Shown: in pieces, positions 1 to 11,244 of the stretch
How the letters are laid out: the number at the start of each line of letters is the position of its first letter
How positions within the stretch are numbered: the stretch's first letter is position 1
Assembly: GCF_024679095.1 (NCBI RefSeq)
Contig: NC_066517.1
Coordinates: forward strand, 2,437,199 to 2,501,198
From: Eriocheir sinensis
Lineage: Eukaryota; Arthropoda; Malacostraca; Decapoda; Varunidae
DNA length: 64,000 nt
Reading direction: 5' to 3'
Program-made: the position numbers and the translations under genes
Notes under the pieces: model-generated
The model's input: only the letters and a program-made list of their open reading frames with translations
Databases searched by the model: none
Told to the model about the DNA's origin: nothing

Positions 1-307
1 TGAACTGGGTGCAGCCTCCCCCCTGGTGATGTGGGGGCATGCCTGGCATCCACTGGGCTGTGGTCTGTGGTCTGTGTCTGCATCTGTATTTGTATCATTT
101 CAGTAAAAAATCTAACAAGGGAAAAGGGCAAAAGGCTATGGCATTGTCTGCATTCCTTCTCCTCCCTTGACTATCACCCTGCCTCAAAACTCAGTAAGTT
201 GATCTTGAGATCATATTAGACTATGCCAAGGCCATGGACATGGAGCCAGCCCAGACACTGACCACCCCTCAGTGGACGCCCGGCCTGACATCCTGTGGTG
301 TGTGCAG

Positions 308-498
308 GTGGTGCGTGTGTCGGGGATGGTGGAGGGCGTGCCCAGGCTGCGGGGGGTGTTTGATCGCAACGATGCAGAGGAGACCAGCTCTGGGGACCAC
401 GACGACCTGCAGGACGTGACGGACCACACGTTGGGCGGCAGCAGCGGCAGTGGCCCCTTGCGGCCCCTGGCCAGGCAGACCATTGGCCTCACACCAAG
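308..498 (+). CDS. Penultimate exon of a C-terminally anchored membrane protein gene (partial gene)
   Basis: Internal exon reading VVRVSGMVEGVPRLRGVF at its start. It follows a plausible acceptor (tgtgtgcag, AG at 306-307) and ends at a strong donor (AAG|GTGAGT, GT at 499-500) after two bases of a codon. The exon at 1328 supplies the third base (C), giving Ser and a continuous frame. The encoded stretch is acidic and Ser/Gly rich (DRNDAEETSSGDHDDLQD). An alternative acceptor near 270 would extend the exon slightly. Earlier exons must lie left of the window. Family not recognised with confidence. Confidence 0.6.
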
Positions 499-555
499 GT
501 GAGTCTCACATTGTTGTGTTTGGAGAGTTTTCTTTACTTATATAATAATGTAAAG

Positions 556-845
556 GTAAAATTGGGGCATATGCCATTAGCTGTGCATGGCCACAGTGCT
601 CACCTCTGTCCCATTGGCCCTTGAGCCTGTGGTGGGGAAGAACCATTACCCCGGGACACAGGCCCAGTGTAACATGGTTTACTACAGTTTACCTTCCCCA
701 GGTTTCCCAGGTACCCATTTATTGACCAACTTGAAAGGGTGGATGGACAGCTGGGTGGGCTGTGCACTGGCTGCCTGGGCTGGGATTCAAACCCAAGCCC
801 ACGGATCCATTGCTTAGCACACTAACCACTGCACGGTGGAGGTGC
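556..845 (-). mobile_element. tRNA-derived SINE, copy 1 (in intron of the tail-anchored gene)
   Basis: On the minus strand the copy starts with a tRNA-like head: an A-box-like GCAGTGGTTAG and a B-box-like GGTTTGAATCC (read from about 840 to 785). A non-tRNA body follows. The same body is found at 22430-22715 (nearly full length) and 9456-9532 (partial), for example the shared stretch agctgtgcgtggc / agctgtgcatggc. Three dispersed, diverged copies with an internal pol III promoter layout indicate a SINE family. Confidence 0.7.
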
Positions 846-1327
846 TAATTCACATGTACAACCTTGAAAGTGGCAGGCAAACTATATTTGTGGTGATGAA
901 GGATAATTTTGTCCATGCCAGTGAGTGGATTCAAATGTTTCCCTGCTTTGTTCTTTATACTGACAAATAAAGAAATGAAAATTACATAATTTGTCACCAG
1001 ATGGCCTAGTAACTCATTTTCATTGCTGGACCTAAGTTGAGATGTCTGTTGTATAATCTTTGGGGTGTTTTTGCATGATACATCACACTCAGTAGACTGC
1101 AGTGGGCTGGCCAGGCAGGAGTGAGAGGTGCCACACAACTCTTTATCACATGAGGCACACAGCCATGACTATACCCCGTGATTATCCATGTGATAGTTTT
1201 TCAAATTTTTCAAATGAAAAAGAACCAGACTTCTCAAAATTTTGTTACCATGTCAGGCATTGGTGTAATAAGCGCCTCCTTGACCCAGCACCTTGTGGTC
1301 CCCCTGACATGTGGTCTTTTCCTTCAG

Positions 1328-1574
1328 CCTGGTGGAGACCCTGAACAAGGTGTCGGTGGGCCAGGACGTCCTGGTGGCAGAGGTGAAGGGCATGAGGCAG
1401 GAGCTGGAGGGCCTGGCACGCCGCATCACCTCGCTCTCCTCCAGGCAGCAGCAGCAGCAGCGGGACAGGCCAGGCGAGGGCGGCATCCTCTCCTGGCAGT
1501 CCTGGTCCTCCGTGGTGGTGGCCGTCGTGCTCTACTCCTTCATCAAGTGGCTGGCCGAGCGCTTCTGGTCGTAG
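1328..1574 (+). CDS. Terminal exon: coiled coil plus C-terminal membrane anchor
   Basis: Last exon, after acceptor ccttcag (AG 1326-1327), ending at TAG 1572-1574. It encodes about 82 residues. First comes a heptad-like amphipathic stretch (LVETLNKVSVGQDVLVAEVK, continuing to about residue 40), then a poly-Gln patch (about 5 Q). It ends in a hydrophobic segment SVVVAVVLYSFIKWLAERFW that runs almost to the C-terminus. That layout (acidic linker, coiled coil, one membrane helix at the extreme C-terminus) is typical of tail-anchored proteins of the mitochondrial, peroxisomal or ER surface, such as the ACBD4/5 or MFF families. I cannot assign it to one. The phase-2 splice junction with 308-498 is exact. 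The 829-bp intron between them holds a SINE. Confidence 0.65.
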
Positions 1575-2540
1575 CCGCCGGGCCGGAGGTTGTTGGCCGA
1601 CTCGTTGTTAAAGGTCATATTTATATATACATAAATATATAAATCATTATAAATATATACATATATACATAAAAGTATATTTATGCATTGGTTGGGAAGG
1701 CTAGTGTTGATAAGATGCCAGATTTGACAGTATAAACGTTGCCAATAATGAACACTGTTGTACATAGACCACCTGTTAATTTTGTAGCAGTAGTTCCCTC
1801 ACACATTGTTATGAAGGGAAGAAAATTATTTATTGGGATAAAATTCCTAGCAAAGTAGGCATTCCATTCCTGATATAATTACTTCTCATAGAAGTAGTCA
1901 CACTGAGAGAGCCCTTCAGACTTGATTCATTATTCACATAGAGTACTATCAAAAGAGTTTCTGCCTTATGCTACATCTGTAAGTACCACCTTACAGTCCT
2001 CATTGCACACTGTGTTGTTTTGCTGCCTCTGAGGCGCTGAGCCATAGAGTGGTCACAGAGTCTGCTTGCCTTGCCTGCCCTGCCTGAACTGACGGACAGC
2101 CAGAGTGACAGTGTGCCGCCCGGGGACTGTAGGAGAGGTCAAGGTGGACAGGAAACCACGTGGAGAGAGGAAATTTTAGCCTTTGCTGGGACAGGATGGG
2201 GCACACTTGACAGAAGAGGGAGAAGTGGACAACACTTGCTATGCAGTGGACTGATAATGGCTGATGATGCTTGAACTGAGAGATGGAAGGACAGGACACA
2301 AAGTAGTAAGTTTTAAGTCTGTGTGGCCATTTTGAGGCTTGTGGAGAGGCAGGCAAGGCAGCAGACATCCTTCTTTCACTCTGTGACATGTTTGATTTAA
2401 CTGTTGTTTACTCTACTCTTATAATAGACATTCCCTTTCCTGTATGTAGAGAGTAAGATAATCTCACGTTGATTGAACCTCAAATGTAGGATGTTCAATG
2501 GAGCACAGTTCATCCTTCTTTTCAATTGCTCACCATATAA
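1575..2540 (+). other. 3' flank / probable 3' UTR, no other feature seen
   Basis: AT-rich sequence after the stop codon with several short ata/tat runs (1620-1685). No canonical AATAAA was found close to the stop, so the 3' end of the transcript cannot be placed. No ORF here resembles a protein. Confidence 0.35.
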
Positions 2541-2900
2541 TTTTTCCTCCCCTCACACACATGCATTTTGCTCGCCCTCAGCTGCACCTCATAGAGTTGT
2601 TTTCCTCCCTCCCTCCCTCACATGCATCAGCTGAGCCTTGATTGCAGAAGGCTCAGCTCATCACCTCTCATCCTCATTCTGACTGCACATCACATAACTG
2701 TTTCCTCCCCCACACACATGCACCCATCCTGCTTACCCCCAACAGTGTGTACCTCTCACATTACTTGTCTCGGTTGTCCATTGCATTGTTTTTCCTCACC
2801 TCACTCACACATGCGCATGTCTTGCCTACCATGAATCACACACACCCTTATCTTCCTTTTCCCAAGTGCTCATGTTATTGTTTTTTGTTTACACACGCAA
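2540..2900. repeat. Degenerate tandem array (cytosine/adenine-rich), left half
   Basis: Loose repetitions of a unit containing tttttcctc...cacacatgca...ttgct.accc recur near 2543, 2598, 2701 and 2791. The same motif resumes at 4105-4250, on the other side of the LINE pair at 2958-4004. The LINEs therefore probably inserted into a pre-existing array. Confidence 0.5.
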
Positions 2901-2911
2901 ACACAAACATA

Positions 2912-2913
<2 letters not shown>

Positions 2914-2944
<31 letters not shown>
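2914..2944. repeat. (AC)n microsatellite
   Basis: About 15 AC units ending just before the truncated LINE copy at 2958. Confidence 0.9.
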
Positions 2945-2947
<3 letters not shown>

Positions 2948-2957
2948 GTGAACTAAG

Positions 2958-3087
2958 TGACTAAGTGAAGAAATAGTATTGGTGAAGAGTGTGCAAAGCT
3001 TCAAGGAAAAGTTGGATAATTGTAGATACGGAGACAGGACCACACGAGCGTAAGCCTAGGCCCTGTAAAATTACAACTAGGTAAATA

Positions 3088-3088
<1 letters not shown>
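2958..3088 (+). mobile_element. LINE family A, 5'-truncated 3' end (about 130 bp)
   Basis: Closely matches the last about 120 bp of the longer LINE at 3136-4004. Shared pieces include ggagacaggaccacacgagcg, here split as ggagac.ggaccacacg, then the untranslated end ccctgtaaa.tacaactaggtaaa. Like the longer copy it runs directly into (AC)n. It is dead and lacks the reverse-transcriptase domain. Confidence 0.85.

Positions 3089-3133
<45 letters not shown>
3089..3133. repeat. (CA)n microsatellite attached to a LINE 3' end
   Basis: About 22 CA units lying between the 3' end of one LINE copy and the 5' truncation point of the next. Confidence 0.95.
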
Positions 3134-3135
<2 letters not shown>

Positions 3136-3136
<1 letters not shown>

Positions 3137-4004
3137 ATATGAGGCTGTTTGCAGATGATGCGAAACTGCTGAGACATATGAGAAACAATAAAGACTGTGA
3201 AATTCTGCAAGAGGATCTGAATAAGATTTGGGACTGGAGTGTGAAATGGAAGATGGAATTCAATGTGAAGAAATGTCATGTAATGGAAATGGGAAAGAGT
3301 GAAGGGAGACCAAAATGGACATATAAAATGGGAGATGGAGAAATATTAAAAAAAGTTAAAGAAGAGAGAGATCTGGGAGTGACAATACAGGATAATCAGC
3401 AGCCTGAGTCATGTTAATAGGATATTCGGTGATACGTATAGAATGGTAAGAAATATGAGATTATCATTTCACTACATGGATAAGGATATGATGAAAAAGA
3501 TAATAACCACCATGATTAGACCAAAATTGGAATATGCGGAAACTGTGTGGTCTCCCCATAAGAAGAAACACATAAAAAACTAGAAAGAATACAAAGGATG
3601 GCAATGAAAATTGTTCCAGAACTGGAGGGATTGTCATATGAAGAAAGGTTAAAGGAAATGGATCTACCAATACTGGAACAAAGAAGAGAAAGGGGAGACC
3701 TAATACAAATATATAAATTATTGATCAAAATGGAAGAAGTAGACAATGAGGAGTTACTACTAAGAGAAGGAAGAAACGTCAGAAACACACGAGGACACAG
3801 TAAAAAATTGAGGAAAGGAAGATGCTTGAGAGACATAAAGAAATACAGCTCCCTGCAAAGAAACATGGAGGTTTGGAACAGACTGAGTGAGGGAGTAGTA
3901 TTGGCAAAGAGTGTGCACAACTTTAAGGAAAAACTGGACAAATACAGATATGGAGACGGGACCACACGAGCGTAAGCCCAGGCCCTGTAAATCTACAACT
4001 AGGT
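3136..4004 (+). pseudogene. LINE family A reverse transcriptase C-terminal part (decayed)
   Basis: The frame starts four codons before the catalytic F-A-D-D box of a non-LTR reverse transcriptase (MRLFADDAKLLRHM, 3139 on). It continues with WDWSVKWKMEFNVKKCHVM, then in another frame RPKLEYAETVWSP, then RIQRMAMKIVPELEGLSYEE, EQRRERGDLIQIYKLL and a terminal WNRLSEGVV. This is the usual order of the palm/thumb and C-terminal region of arthropod LINEs. At least two frameshifts (about 3400 and about 3575) break it, and everything upstream of the FADD box is missing (5' truncation). The coding part stops at TAA 3973-3975 and a short 3' end leads into (AC)n. Confidence 0.9.

Positions 4005-4074
<70 letters not shown>
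4004..4074. repeat. (AC)n microsatellite at LINE 3' end
   Basis: About 35 AC units directly after aactaggtaa, the same junction as at 3089. They are followed by atatatataa and then the interrupted C/A-rich array. Confidence 0.95.
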
Positions 4075-4083
<9 letters not shown>

Positions 4084-4104
4084 ATGAACTGCAACTGTAG
4101 GATA

Positions 4105-4250
4105 TTCACGCATCTTGCTTACTCCAAATGCACCTCTTGTCTTCTATATTTTAATTTCTCTGTAATATTTTTCTCCTCACACTCATATACACAAACACAC
4201 ACACATGCACACATACACACATCTTGCTCACCCCTCACCCACCACCTGCC
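4105..4250. repeat. Degenerate tandem array, right half
   Basis: Motifs tcttgctta.tcc..atgcacctc and ttttctcctcacac...acatgcac match the units at 2540-2900. Short CAC/CAT trinucleotide runs follow at 4250-4290. Confidence 0.45.
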
Positions 4251-4639
4251 TGTCACCATCACCACCATCATCATCATCAGCATCATCACTGTCACCTCCC
4301 AGTAGCTAGCGTGTACCTCAGACCAAGTAGTGAGTCACCGAGTAGGTTCCGCCTTTAACACACACAGGTAGTCTTTATCTACTACTACTACTAGGTTTGT
4401 ATTCTTTATATAACATGTAAGGTATTAAGCTAAGGCCGTTTTTGGAAGGTTCTTGAATCCCGTGAGGCCTGAGTTTAGGTCTGAACTTGTGTGTGTGTGT
4501 GTGTTGTGTGTGAAGTGTTTGAAGATTTTGTGCTTTTGTTGATGATTTTATGATGCATTTTGTCTTTTTTCTGCAGTTTTTTGGTGTAAATTGTGGACCA
4601 GAACGTAGGGTAAAGTTTGCCATTTTGAGAAGAGGTGTT

Positions 4640-5044
4640 TTGTTGTTGTTAGATAAGGTTATGAGGTGGACATGAGAGCAGATACTAATTGAGTAAGGTT
4701 TTCTGGATGAAAGCAAGACCAGGAGTTATTTGATAAGGTGATGAGGGTGAACATGAGAGGGAGTACAAGTCGAGTAAGGTTTTATGGATGAAAGCAAGAC
4801 CAGGAGTTATTTGATAAGGTGATGAGGGTGAACATGAGAGGGAGTACAAGTCGAGTAAGGTTTTATGGATGAAAGCAAGACCAGGAGTTATTTGATAAGG
4901 TGATGAGGGTGAACATGAGAGGGAGTACAAGTCGAGTAAGGTTTTATGGATGAAAGCAAGACCAGGAGTTATTTGATAAGGTGATGAGGGTGAACATGAG
5001 AGGGAGTACAAGTCGAGTAAGGTTTTATGGATGAACGCAAGAGG
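4640..5044. repeat. 81-bp minisatellite, four near-identical units plus diverged ends
   Basis: The landmark aggagttatttgataagg occurs at 4721, 4802, 4883 and 4964, exactly 81 bp apart. The four units look identical by eye. A diverged unit precedes them (about 4640-4720) and a partial one follows (to about 5044). 81 is a multiple of 3, so the minus strand shows a spurious 27-residue repeat ORF. A stray related piece sits at about 5893-5945. Confidence 0.95.
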
Positions 5045-5319
5045 AGTTAGTTTTGCATGGACAAGAAACCCTCCATTTAATGAACTAGATGGGAAAACGT
5101 CAAGTTGTTATATCCGAAAGTACATTACATCTAAAGGCATGAATAGGTGCTAGGTACTTTATAACTTTTCTCATGAGCATCAGGTATTTAAAATCTCTGG
5201 CCTTGGACATCATTAGAGCACGGAGAGCAATTGTAGAGGCTAGGGATGGTGTGTAAAGCCATACTGTAATACAAAAAGAGGGTTGATGTAAGGAAATGCA
5301 TGGAAGACCTCAGCAATTT

Positions 5320-5690
5320 ATTCAGTTTATTGATGCTGCATTTAGGATATCGCTGGAGTGATTTTGTGTCAAACCGACCACTATTTCGTGAGACTGATTC
5401 AACATGTATAACCTGCATAGTCCGTCAATGCCAACTCCGGCTACATGGGCAGGTAACACGCTACCCAGAAGTTGACTCTGCTCATTGGGTTGTTCCTGTA
5501 AGAGACAAGAGACAATCCTGAGTGAAGGGGGCTAAGGGTATGCCCACAGAGTTCATGGCTTGAGCAAGTTGATAGATCCTACCAGGAGGTACTTAAGAGG
5601 AGACTCGCCCAGAGGAACCCCCTGAGTTTGGCGTTGTAGGGTGGGTGAGGCGTCACACTCCCCGGTGTATGCCCAGTTGATTGTTTGATG
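5320..5690 (+). pseudogene. LINE family B tail, heavily decayed
   Basis: Plus-strand reading gives LGYRWSDFVSNRPLFRETDS, TCIVRQCQLRLHGQVTRYPE and, after stops, a PGVCPV end. This order (Y-R-W-x-D-F-V-S-N, then R-Q-x-Q-L-R-L-x-G-x-V-x-R-x-P, then PGVCP) is that of a widespread arthropod LINE C-terminal region. Several stops and frameshifts are present. Confidence 0.65.
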
Positions 5691-6145
5691 CTGTCTCGTG
5701 TCTCAGTGTGTGGCCCGCAGCACGCCATTGTTTTAGTTTGGTGGCGCTGTGCATCCCTAACATTATCAGACATTTAGTTCCCCATGCTTCAAAATGTTTG
5801 TTGTGGATCAATATATTGGTTTTTATTAAACTGAGGGTTGACTGTTGGCAAGGTAAGATTTTAAGTGTGTATGGAGAGCTGTAATAAGTAGGATAAGGTT
5901 TTATGAATGAGCACAAGAGGGGAAGTTCATTTTCCATATGAACCATGAATTATACTTTCAGAAGAGGTACGCGGACACTGGTAAGAAGTAAGGCTAAAGT
6001 TTTTTGGAAAATTAGGCGTGGAGGACACTGAGGCCTTTTTTCTGAAGTGAAGGAAGCAGTTCACGGGCAAAAAAACAAAACAAGTCGTATAAAAATAAAT
6101 TGAACTAAGCAAACTGAAGAGAGACTAGTTTTGGATGGAAATGTG

Positions 6146-6236
6146 TCTTGATATTCCCCTCTTGAAAGAGTTCATGTTGTAGTCAGGAGGAAATACAGAC
6201 GAAGGAGGGCTGTTCCAGAGTTTACCAGCGAAAGGG
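6146..6236 (-). mobile_element. LINE family C fragment (3' region), short
   Basis: The stretch around gaaagagttcatgttgtagtcaggagg and gaggaaatacagacga...tttaccagcg matches 32108-32184, the 3' part of the family C LINE, in the same orientation. Only about 90 bp is left here. Confidence 0.7.
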
Positions 6237-6809
6237 AATCAAGGGAATCAATTGGTTTCCTAAGGAGAGATAAGATTGCTACTGTGGCATGTCCAGCAGT
6301 GTGGAGTGAAGACAGATGGGTGGACTCATAACACCCTTGCCTCCATTACTCAGCCCTCCTTTGGTATTGCATCCAGGGGAGGAGACACGCTTCTGTATGA
6401 GGCGTCCAGACCCAAAGGGGCATCCACGCCATTTGTACGTTTTTGAGTTACAGGTAGTGTCATATTTTAAACTCGGTCTTTGCACTATTGTAAAGCTTTT
6501 TATATCCCCTGTGAAAAAAATCTCTGTGAGAATGTTGTTATGGAGTGATGTTGAGTGATTCTGCAAAACCTGTTGACTGACACCAGGTTGTAAGGCTTGA
6601 GCAGGTGAAAGGAAGAGAGGAAAGGAGGGAGGGAGGGAGTAATGAAATTGGTCATGACAAAGTGATAAAGGAAAGGTGTTCAGTTGGCAGCCAATGATTG
6701 GTGACTTGATTTATGACAGACTGAGTGAGGGAAGGAGTTGGTGAGGTGACTGTCCATTGATTCACAGTCATAGTGATTATTCATTGTTGCTTTGTCAATA
6801 TCTTTATAG

Positions 6810-6988
6810 TGTGTGTGTGTGTGTGTGTATTGTGTTGTGTTTTGTGGTGACTCTATTTGTTGCTGTGTAATGAGTTGAGTTGTTTGTTTTCTGTCTTCTT
6901 TGATTGATGGTTAATTTCATTTTCTTGAGGAATTTTTTTAATTACATTCTTTTCCATTATTGGCTGTTACTGGAAAGGTTGGTTACTG

Positions 6989-7053
<65 letters not shown>
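6810..7053. repeat. (GT)n microsatellites (6810-6828; 6991-7053)
   Basis: Two GT runs, the second about 31 units long, in a T-rich segment. Confidence 0.95.
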
Positions 7054-7055
<2 letters not shown>

Positions 7056-7138
7056 GTTTTGTACTGTTGCTGTGTTAAAATATTGTGACTGAAACCACAT
7101 GATCTGATGTACAAAAAAGAAAAAAAGTTGATTAAAAC

Positions 7139-7323
<185 letters not shown>

Positions 7324-7329
7324 CCCACT

Positions 7330-8140
7330 TGCAGACACACAAGCAGACATACCCAGATGCAGAAACCTAATACAAAGCTACATGTATGTGAGGAACAGCA
7401 CAGTGAAACAGGAACTTAACGATAGAAAAGAAAACAAGAAAACATGTATAAAAGCTTTTTCCTATTTCTAAGGCAACAAACAGCTCACCTTTTTGCACAT
7501 GCTCAGTAAGTAGTCAGATTTTCGCACACCTGTCGTAGCGTATTTATTTATTCACTGTTTTGGTCGCCTCTCCCTCTTTTTGATGTCCCTTGCTCTGTGC
7601 TCTCCAATGTTATATATATGATACTGGTTGTATCTTAGAATTAAAGTGATGATAAACACACAGCATCGTCGCACCGTCAGGCTGCCTGAAGGAGGTCTTG
7701 GATGTTCTTTTCTTTCTTTATTTATTTTTACAAGGCAATGAGACAGACACACTAACGTTGGATTGTCAAGGTGCCATTGGAGGTGTATGTATGCAATAGT
7801 AGTAACGTACTTCTCTTGTCATTTTTATATAACTTATTATTATGTTTCAACAAAAAGATATACATAACAGTGCAATGTTATGCTGCTGGTATGGTTGTAG
7901 GCAGCGTTTCTTTGTATTTTATTTCATGTATTTATTTGTTATTATTTAGAGACAAAATGAAGCAAAACATCACAAGGTCAAGCTGAATGGAGAGTTGTAA
8001 GCAGGAGTTCCCAGCCTGTTATTTTATTTATTTATTTGTTTTTTTCTTTAGCTCTGGTGGGACAGCTCTCAGCCATCTTTTATCTAGTCTCAACACAGTG
8101 TACATGAGTGACTCCCAGAGTAAAGCTACGCCCCAGAACA
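7330..8140. other. Unassigned AT-rich sequence
   Basis: No coding similarity, tRNA-like head or clear tandem structure was seen. It holds only short tttattta-type runs (about 7700 and about 8020). Confidence 0.3.
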
Positions 8141-8146
8141 ACAATT

Positions 8147-8334
8147 CAGTAAAAGTCTGTTAATTCACACTTTTTTTCAATAGTTTCCTGCATTCTAAAT
8201 TCCACACGGCCGTTTATTTGAAACTTCTCAACTTCCAGAGATCGGACTTATGAGAGACTATGATTTCCCAGTTGCATGAATCTGAACAAGATGGATTTTC
8301 TGACCAATGGAATTCAGATTAACGGACTTTTATA
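8147..8334. mobile_element. pogo/Tigger-like MITE, copy 1
   Basis: The left end CAGTAAAAGTCTGTTAATTC and the right end gattaacggactttta are inverted matches (AAAAGTCYGTTAAT). The size is about 185 bp. CAGT-starting termini of this kind are typical of pogo/Tigger elements. A second member lies at 11779-11966. A TA duplication is not clear at this copy. Confidence 0.5.
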
Positions 8335-8689
8335 CCGCAGTTATGCATACCTGTAGACATGTGAGGTACTGAGTGACTAAGGGAAGGCAAGACGAATAAG
8401 CCCCTCCCTTATTTTCTATTTCACAGCACGCGCATAAGACAAAAGCAAATTATAGAGCGCTACACTTACATGCATCGCTACTCGGATCTCAAAGGGTAAA
8501 GCTATCAAAAGGACTCCTGTACCACCTCCCTCCCTCCCTCCCTTCTCCTCCTCTTCACCCTTCACCATAAGATTGTTTTGTTTAGTGTTCGTGCAATGTT
8601 GTGTTGGCTTCCACATATCAAATACTGTATTCTTGGCCTGTACAGTAAACCAAACATACAGGGTTGTAGCAGGGAAGAAGAGGAGGAGG

Positions 8690-9240
8690 TGATGTGCAGC
8701 TAGGAAGAGGAGGGAGAAGGAAGAATATGGAAAAAAGGGAAGGAAGGATAAGAAAAAGGGAGGATATGAAAAGAAAAAAAGGAAGGAAAGATAGAAAGGA
8801 GAAGAGTAAGAGGAGGAGGAGGAGGATAGATGAAGAAAGGAAGGTGAAGTAGAATATGGAAAGAAAGGAGGGAAGGAAGGAATAATGAATAGCCTCTTGG
8901 TGCTGGGAGAGAGAAAGGAGACTGGAAGAGAAAGAATAGGAGGAGGAGGAGGAGAAAGATGAATGGAGAAAGGAAGGAGAAGTAGGATATGGAAAGAAGG
9001 AAAAAGGAAAAAAAGAAAGGATGGAAGGAGGGATAATAGTGAATAACCTCTTGGTGCTGGGAGAGAGAAAGGAAAGAGGAAAGTTGACGAGAATGAAGAG
9101 AAGGAAGATGAATGGAGAAAGGAAGGAGATTTAGGAAAAAGGGAATAAAGGAAGGAGGGAAGGAAGTATATGAATAGCCTCTTGGTGCTGGGAGAGAGAA
9201 AACAGAGGAAGAGAGTGGGAGAGAAGGAAGAGGAAGGGGC
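8690..9240. repeat. Purine-rich degenerate array, unit about 130-155 bp
   Basis: The landmark agcctcttggtgctgggaga recurs near 8891, 9045 and 9178 (one base changed in the middle copy), separated by GGA/GAAA-rich filler. The long minus-strand ORFs here are Ser/Pro/Phe translations of this filler and not genes. Confidence 0.8.
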
Positions 9241-9455
9241 ATTTGGGGTGTAGGGCGTAGATAGTAGTTGTTGTTGTTGTGGTGGTGATGTAGGTTGTAA
9301 GGACAGAAGCAGCACCAGACTGTCTTTGATGCACCCAGAAACACAGCATTCACTAGGGCAGGAATTCTGAATGACACGGGTGATGTTTGCATATGTATCC
9401 GTAGGCACCATTCCAGCTTACTGTATAGACTAGTGTAAGAGTTGCTGACAGGTAA

Positions 9456-9532
9456 AGTTCGGAGCATATTTACGCTATAGCTGTGCGTGGCCTCAGTGCT
9501 CATCTCGGTGTCATTATCCCTTGAGTCTGTAA
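9456..9532 (-). mobile_element. tRNA-SINE body fragment, copy 2
   Basis: gctatagctgtgcgtggc and the following gtgctcatct...cccttgag match the body of the SINE at 22430-22530. The tRNA-like head is missing. Confidence 0.6.
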
Positions 9533-9810
9533 AAGTTGATCTCACACGACTAGAGAATAAGCTCAGCACTGAAGAAAAATGGTATCCGTATTAAAAGCAA
9601 ACCCTGATCTTGACCACATAAGAAAAATAAGATCACAAAGACATTTACACGAGTATTATGGTAGTACACATATCAGGGGTGAAAGGGGGGAAGGGAAAAA
9701 ACTGAGCCGAGGCATAGAAGTGAAACCTTTTGTCAAAATAATGAATGTTTATCCATTTATATTTTGATGGTTGATTTTCGTACCCCCCCCCCGTTCAACT
9801 TTCCTGAGCA

Positions 9811-10007
9811 CGGTGGACCCTCTGTTTAACGTGACTAAGTACCAAAGAAATCTGAGCAAAATGGAGATGTTATTACAATGAGATTTACTGATTTTGGAGT
9901 GGTGGGACTTTTTTTTTTTTTTTGTGTGTGTGTGTGTGTAGTATCAGCCCAAGGACCCATGATAAAGAAATTCTTCATAAAAAATATTCTCAATGGAGGG
10001 TCTACTG
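9811..10007. mobile_element. Tigger-like MITE
   Basis: The left end GGTGGACCCTCTGTTTAACG and the reverse complement of the right end (CAGTAGACCCTCCATTGAG) are inverted repeats. The motif CAGTAGACCCTC is characteristic of pogo/Tigger termini. The right end is followed by TA (10008-10009). The element is 197 bp and has no ORF of its own. Confidence 0.5.
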
Positions 10008-10139
10008 TACTGTCATTTTTATTTTTAGTTCAGATTGGTTTCATTTACACTCTGATATCTTGTCTCCCACTCAATCAACTGCTCTTCTGTTATCATAAAT
10101 GTATTCTACTAACCTTCAAACCTCCCAGAAATCAATAGG

Positions 10140-10980
10140 AAAGAGTGTAGAGATAAAAAACTGCAAAAATAGCTATACTTATATGGCAACAGATGAGCAG
10201 TTGGTTATGTAGGGGAACAAGATATTGCCATGTTAATATTACCTATCTATTTTTTTTTTTTATATGGATACTAATGGGGCTGGTTCTATGTAGAGAGGGC
10301 AGCACTGTGCACACTTATCTCTGTGTCTAAAGCTAGTGACTTACTGACTGGGGGATCAACGAGCAGTGCTTCCCTCTCCTGGCAGGCAGCTTTGAGCATC
10401 CCAGAGTGTCAAGGTGCGGATGTACTCATGAACATACCCTAAGATCAAAATTACTGCCCTATTAGATGTTTTATACAGTGGATGTACTACTACTACAAAT
10501 AATAATAATAATGATAACTTGTAAACACCAGTTGTTGTAATAATAAGATGCATCAGTTTGTGTATTCCAGTTGTTTGATGACGAGCAACATAAATGAGAA
10601 ACTGACTTTCTTCTAGAACACTATTTCAGTTATACTGCAACATAAGTTTCTATCAGCCTTTCCTTCCTTTACATGTTTTGACACAGTGTGTAATCAGTAA
10701 GTGCCAATACAAAAACAAAATGTTACCCATTGCAACAAGTTTCTTCTGGCAGTGCTCTGTTTTTGTGTTTCTTTCAAAATACTGATTCTAGCAAATATAT
10801 TCTTTTTGACAATTGCAACACAGGTTTATATTTATCAATGCTTTTCTTTTTACATAGTTTGGCAATTAGTACAGTATTGTCATTGCAGTGAGCTAAAATA
10901 GAGAATTTTTTGCATTGGCTGTTAGCAGGTCTCAGTGTAGTGCAGCTGATGTGCCTGATGGGCGAGCCTCCCATAACTCA
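10140..10980. other. Unassigned AT-rich sequence
   Basis: No gene, repeat array or element ends could be supported here. There is a short AAT run at 10498-10513. Confidence 0.3.
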
Positions 10981-10989
10981 TTGTGCAAG

Positions 10990-11075
10990 TGGGGTACCTC
11001 ATTGGCTGACTGGTTAAGGAGTGGCTCTCCCATCTCGCTGGTCGCGGGTTCGATCCCCGGCGCCGGCAAAACCTT
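10990..11075 (+). mobile_element. tRNA-like SINE head (different family)
   Basis: A-box-like TTGGCTGACTGGTTAAGG and a perfect B-box GGTTCGATCCC at 11047-11057, spaced as in tRNAs. The anticodon arm does not fold cleanly and no CCA or terminator-like T run follows, so this is a SINE head or tRNA pseudogene rather than a working tRNA. It is followed by a non-tRNA body (about 11075-11150). Confidence 0.55.
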
Positions 11076-11244
11076 TCCTTGTTTGGATTAATCCCTCGTG
11101 TATTTTGTTACACTTGGTGGTCATATGGGAGTGAAGAAAAGGGTTAATTCAGGGGCATTATATCAGTCATGTACTGTTTATCACAATATGTGGAAACTTA
11201 GTATTGGTGAATATAACTAATGTTTGTTGAAATACTATTTTGTT

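Noticed and set aside
4721..5044. CRISPR-like direct repeats
   Set aside because: Contiguous 81-bp units with no spacers in an animal genome; a minisatellite.
8416..9569. Minus-strand ORFs of 331 and 289 residues
   Set aside because: They read through the purine-rich degenerate array in two frames at once.
10990..11075. Functional tRNA gene
   Set aside because: The B-box is perfect but the anticodon and acceptor arms do not pair convincingly and no pol III terminator follows closely; treated as a SINE head.
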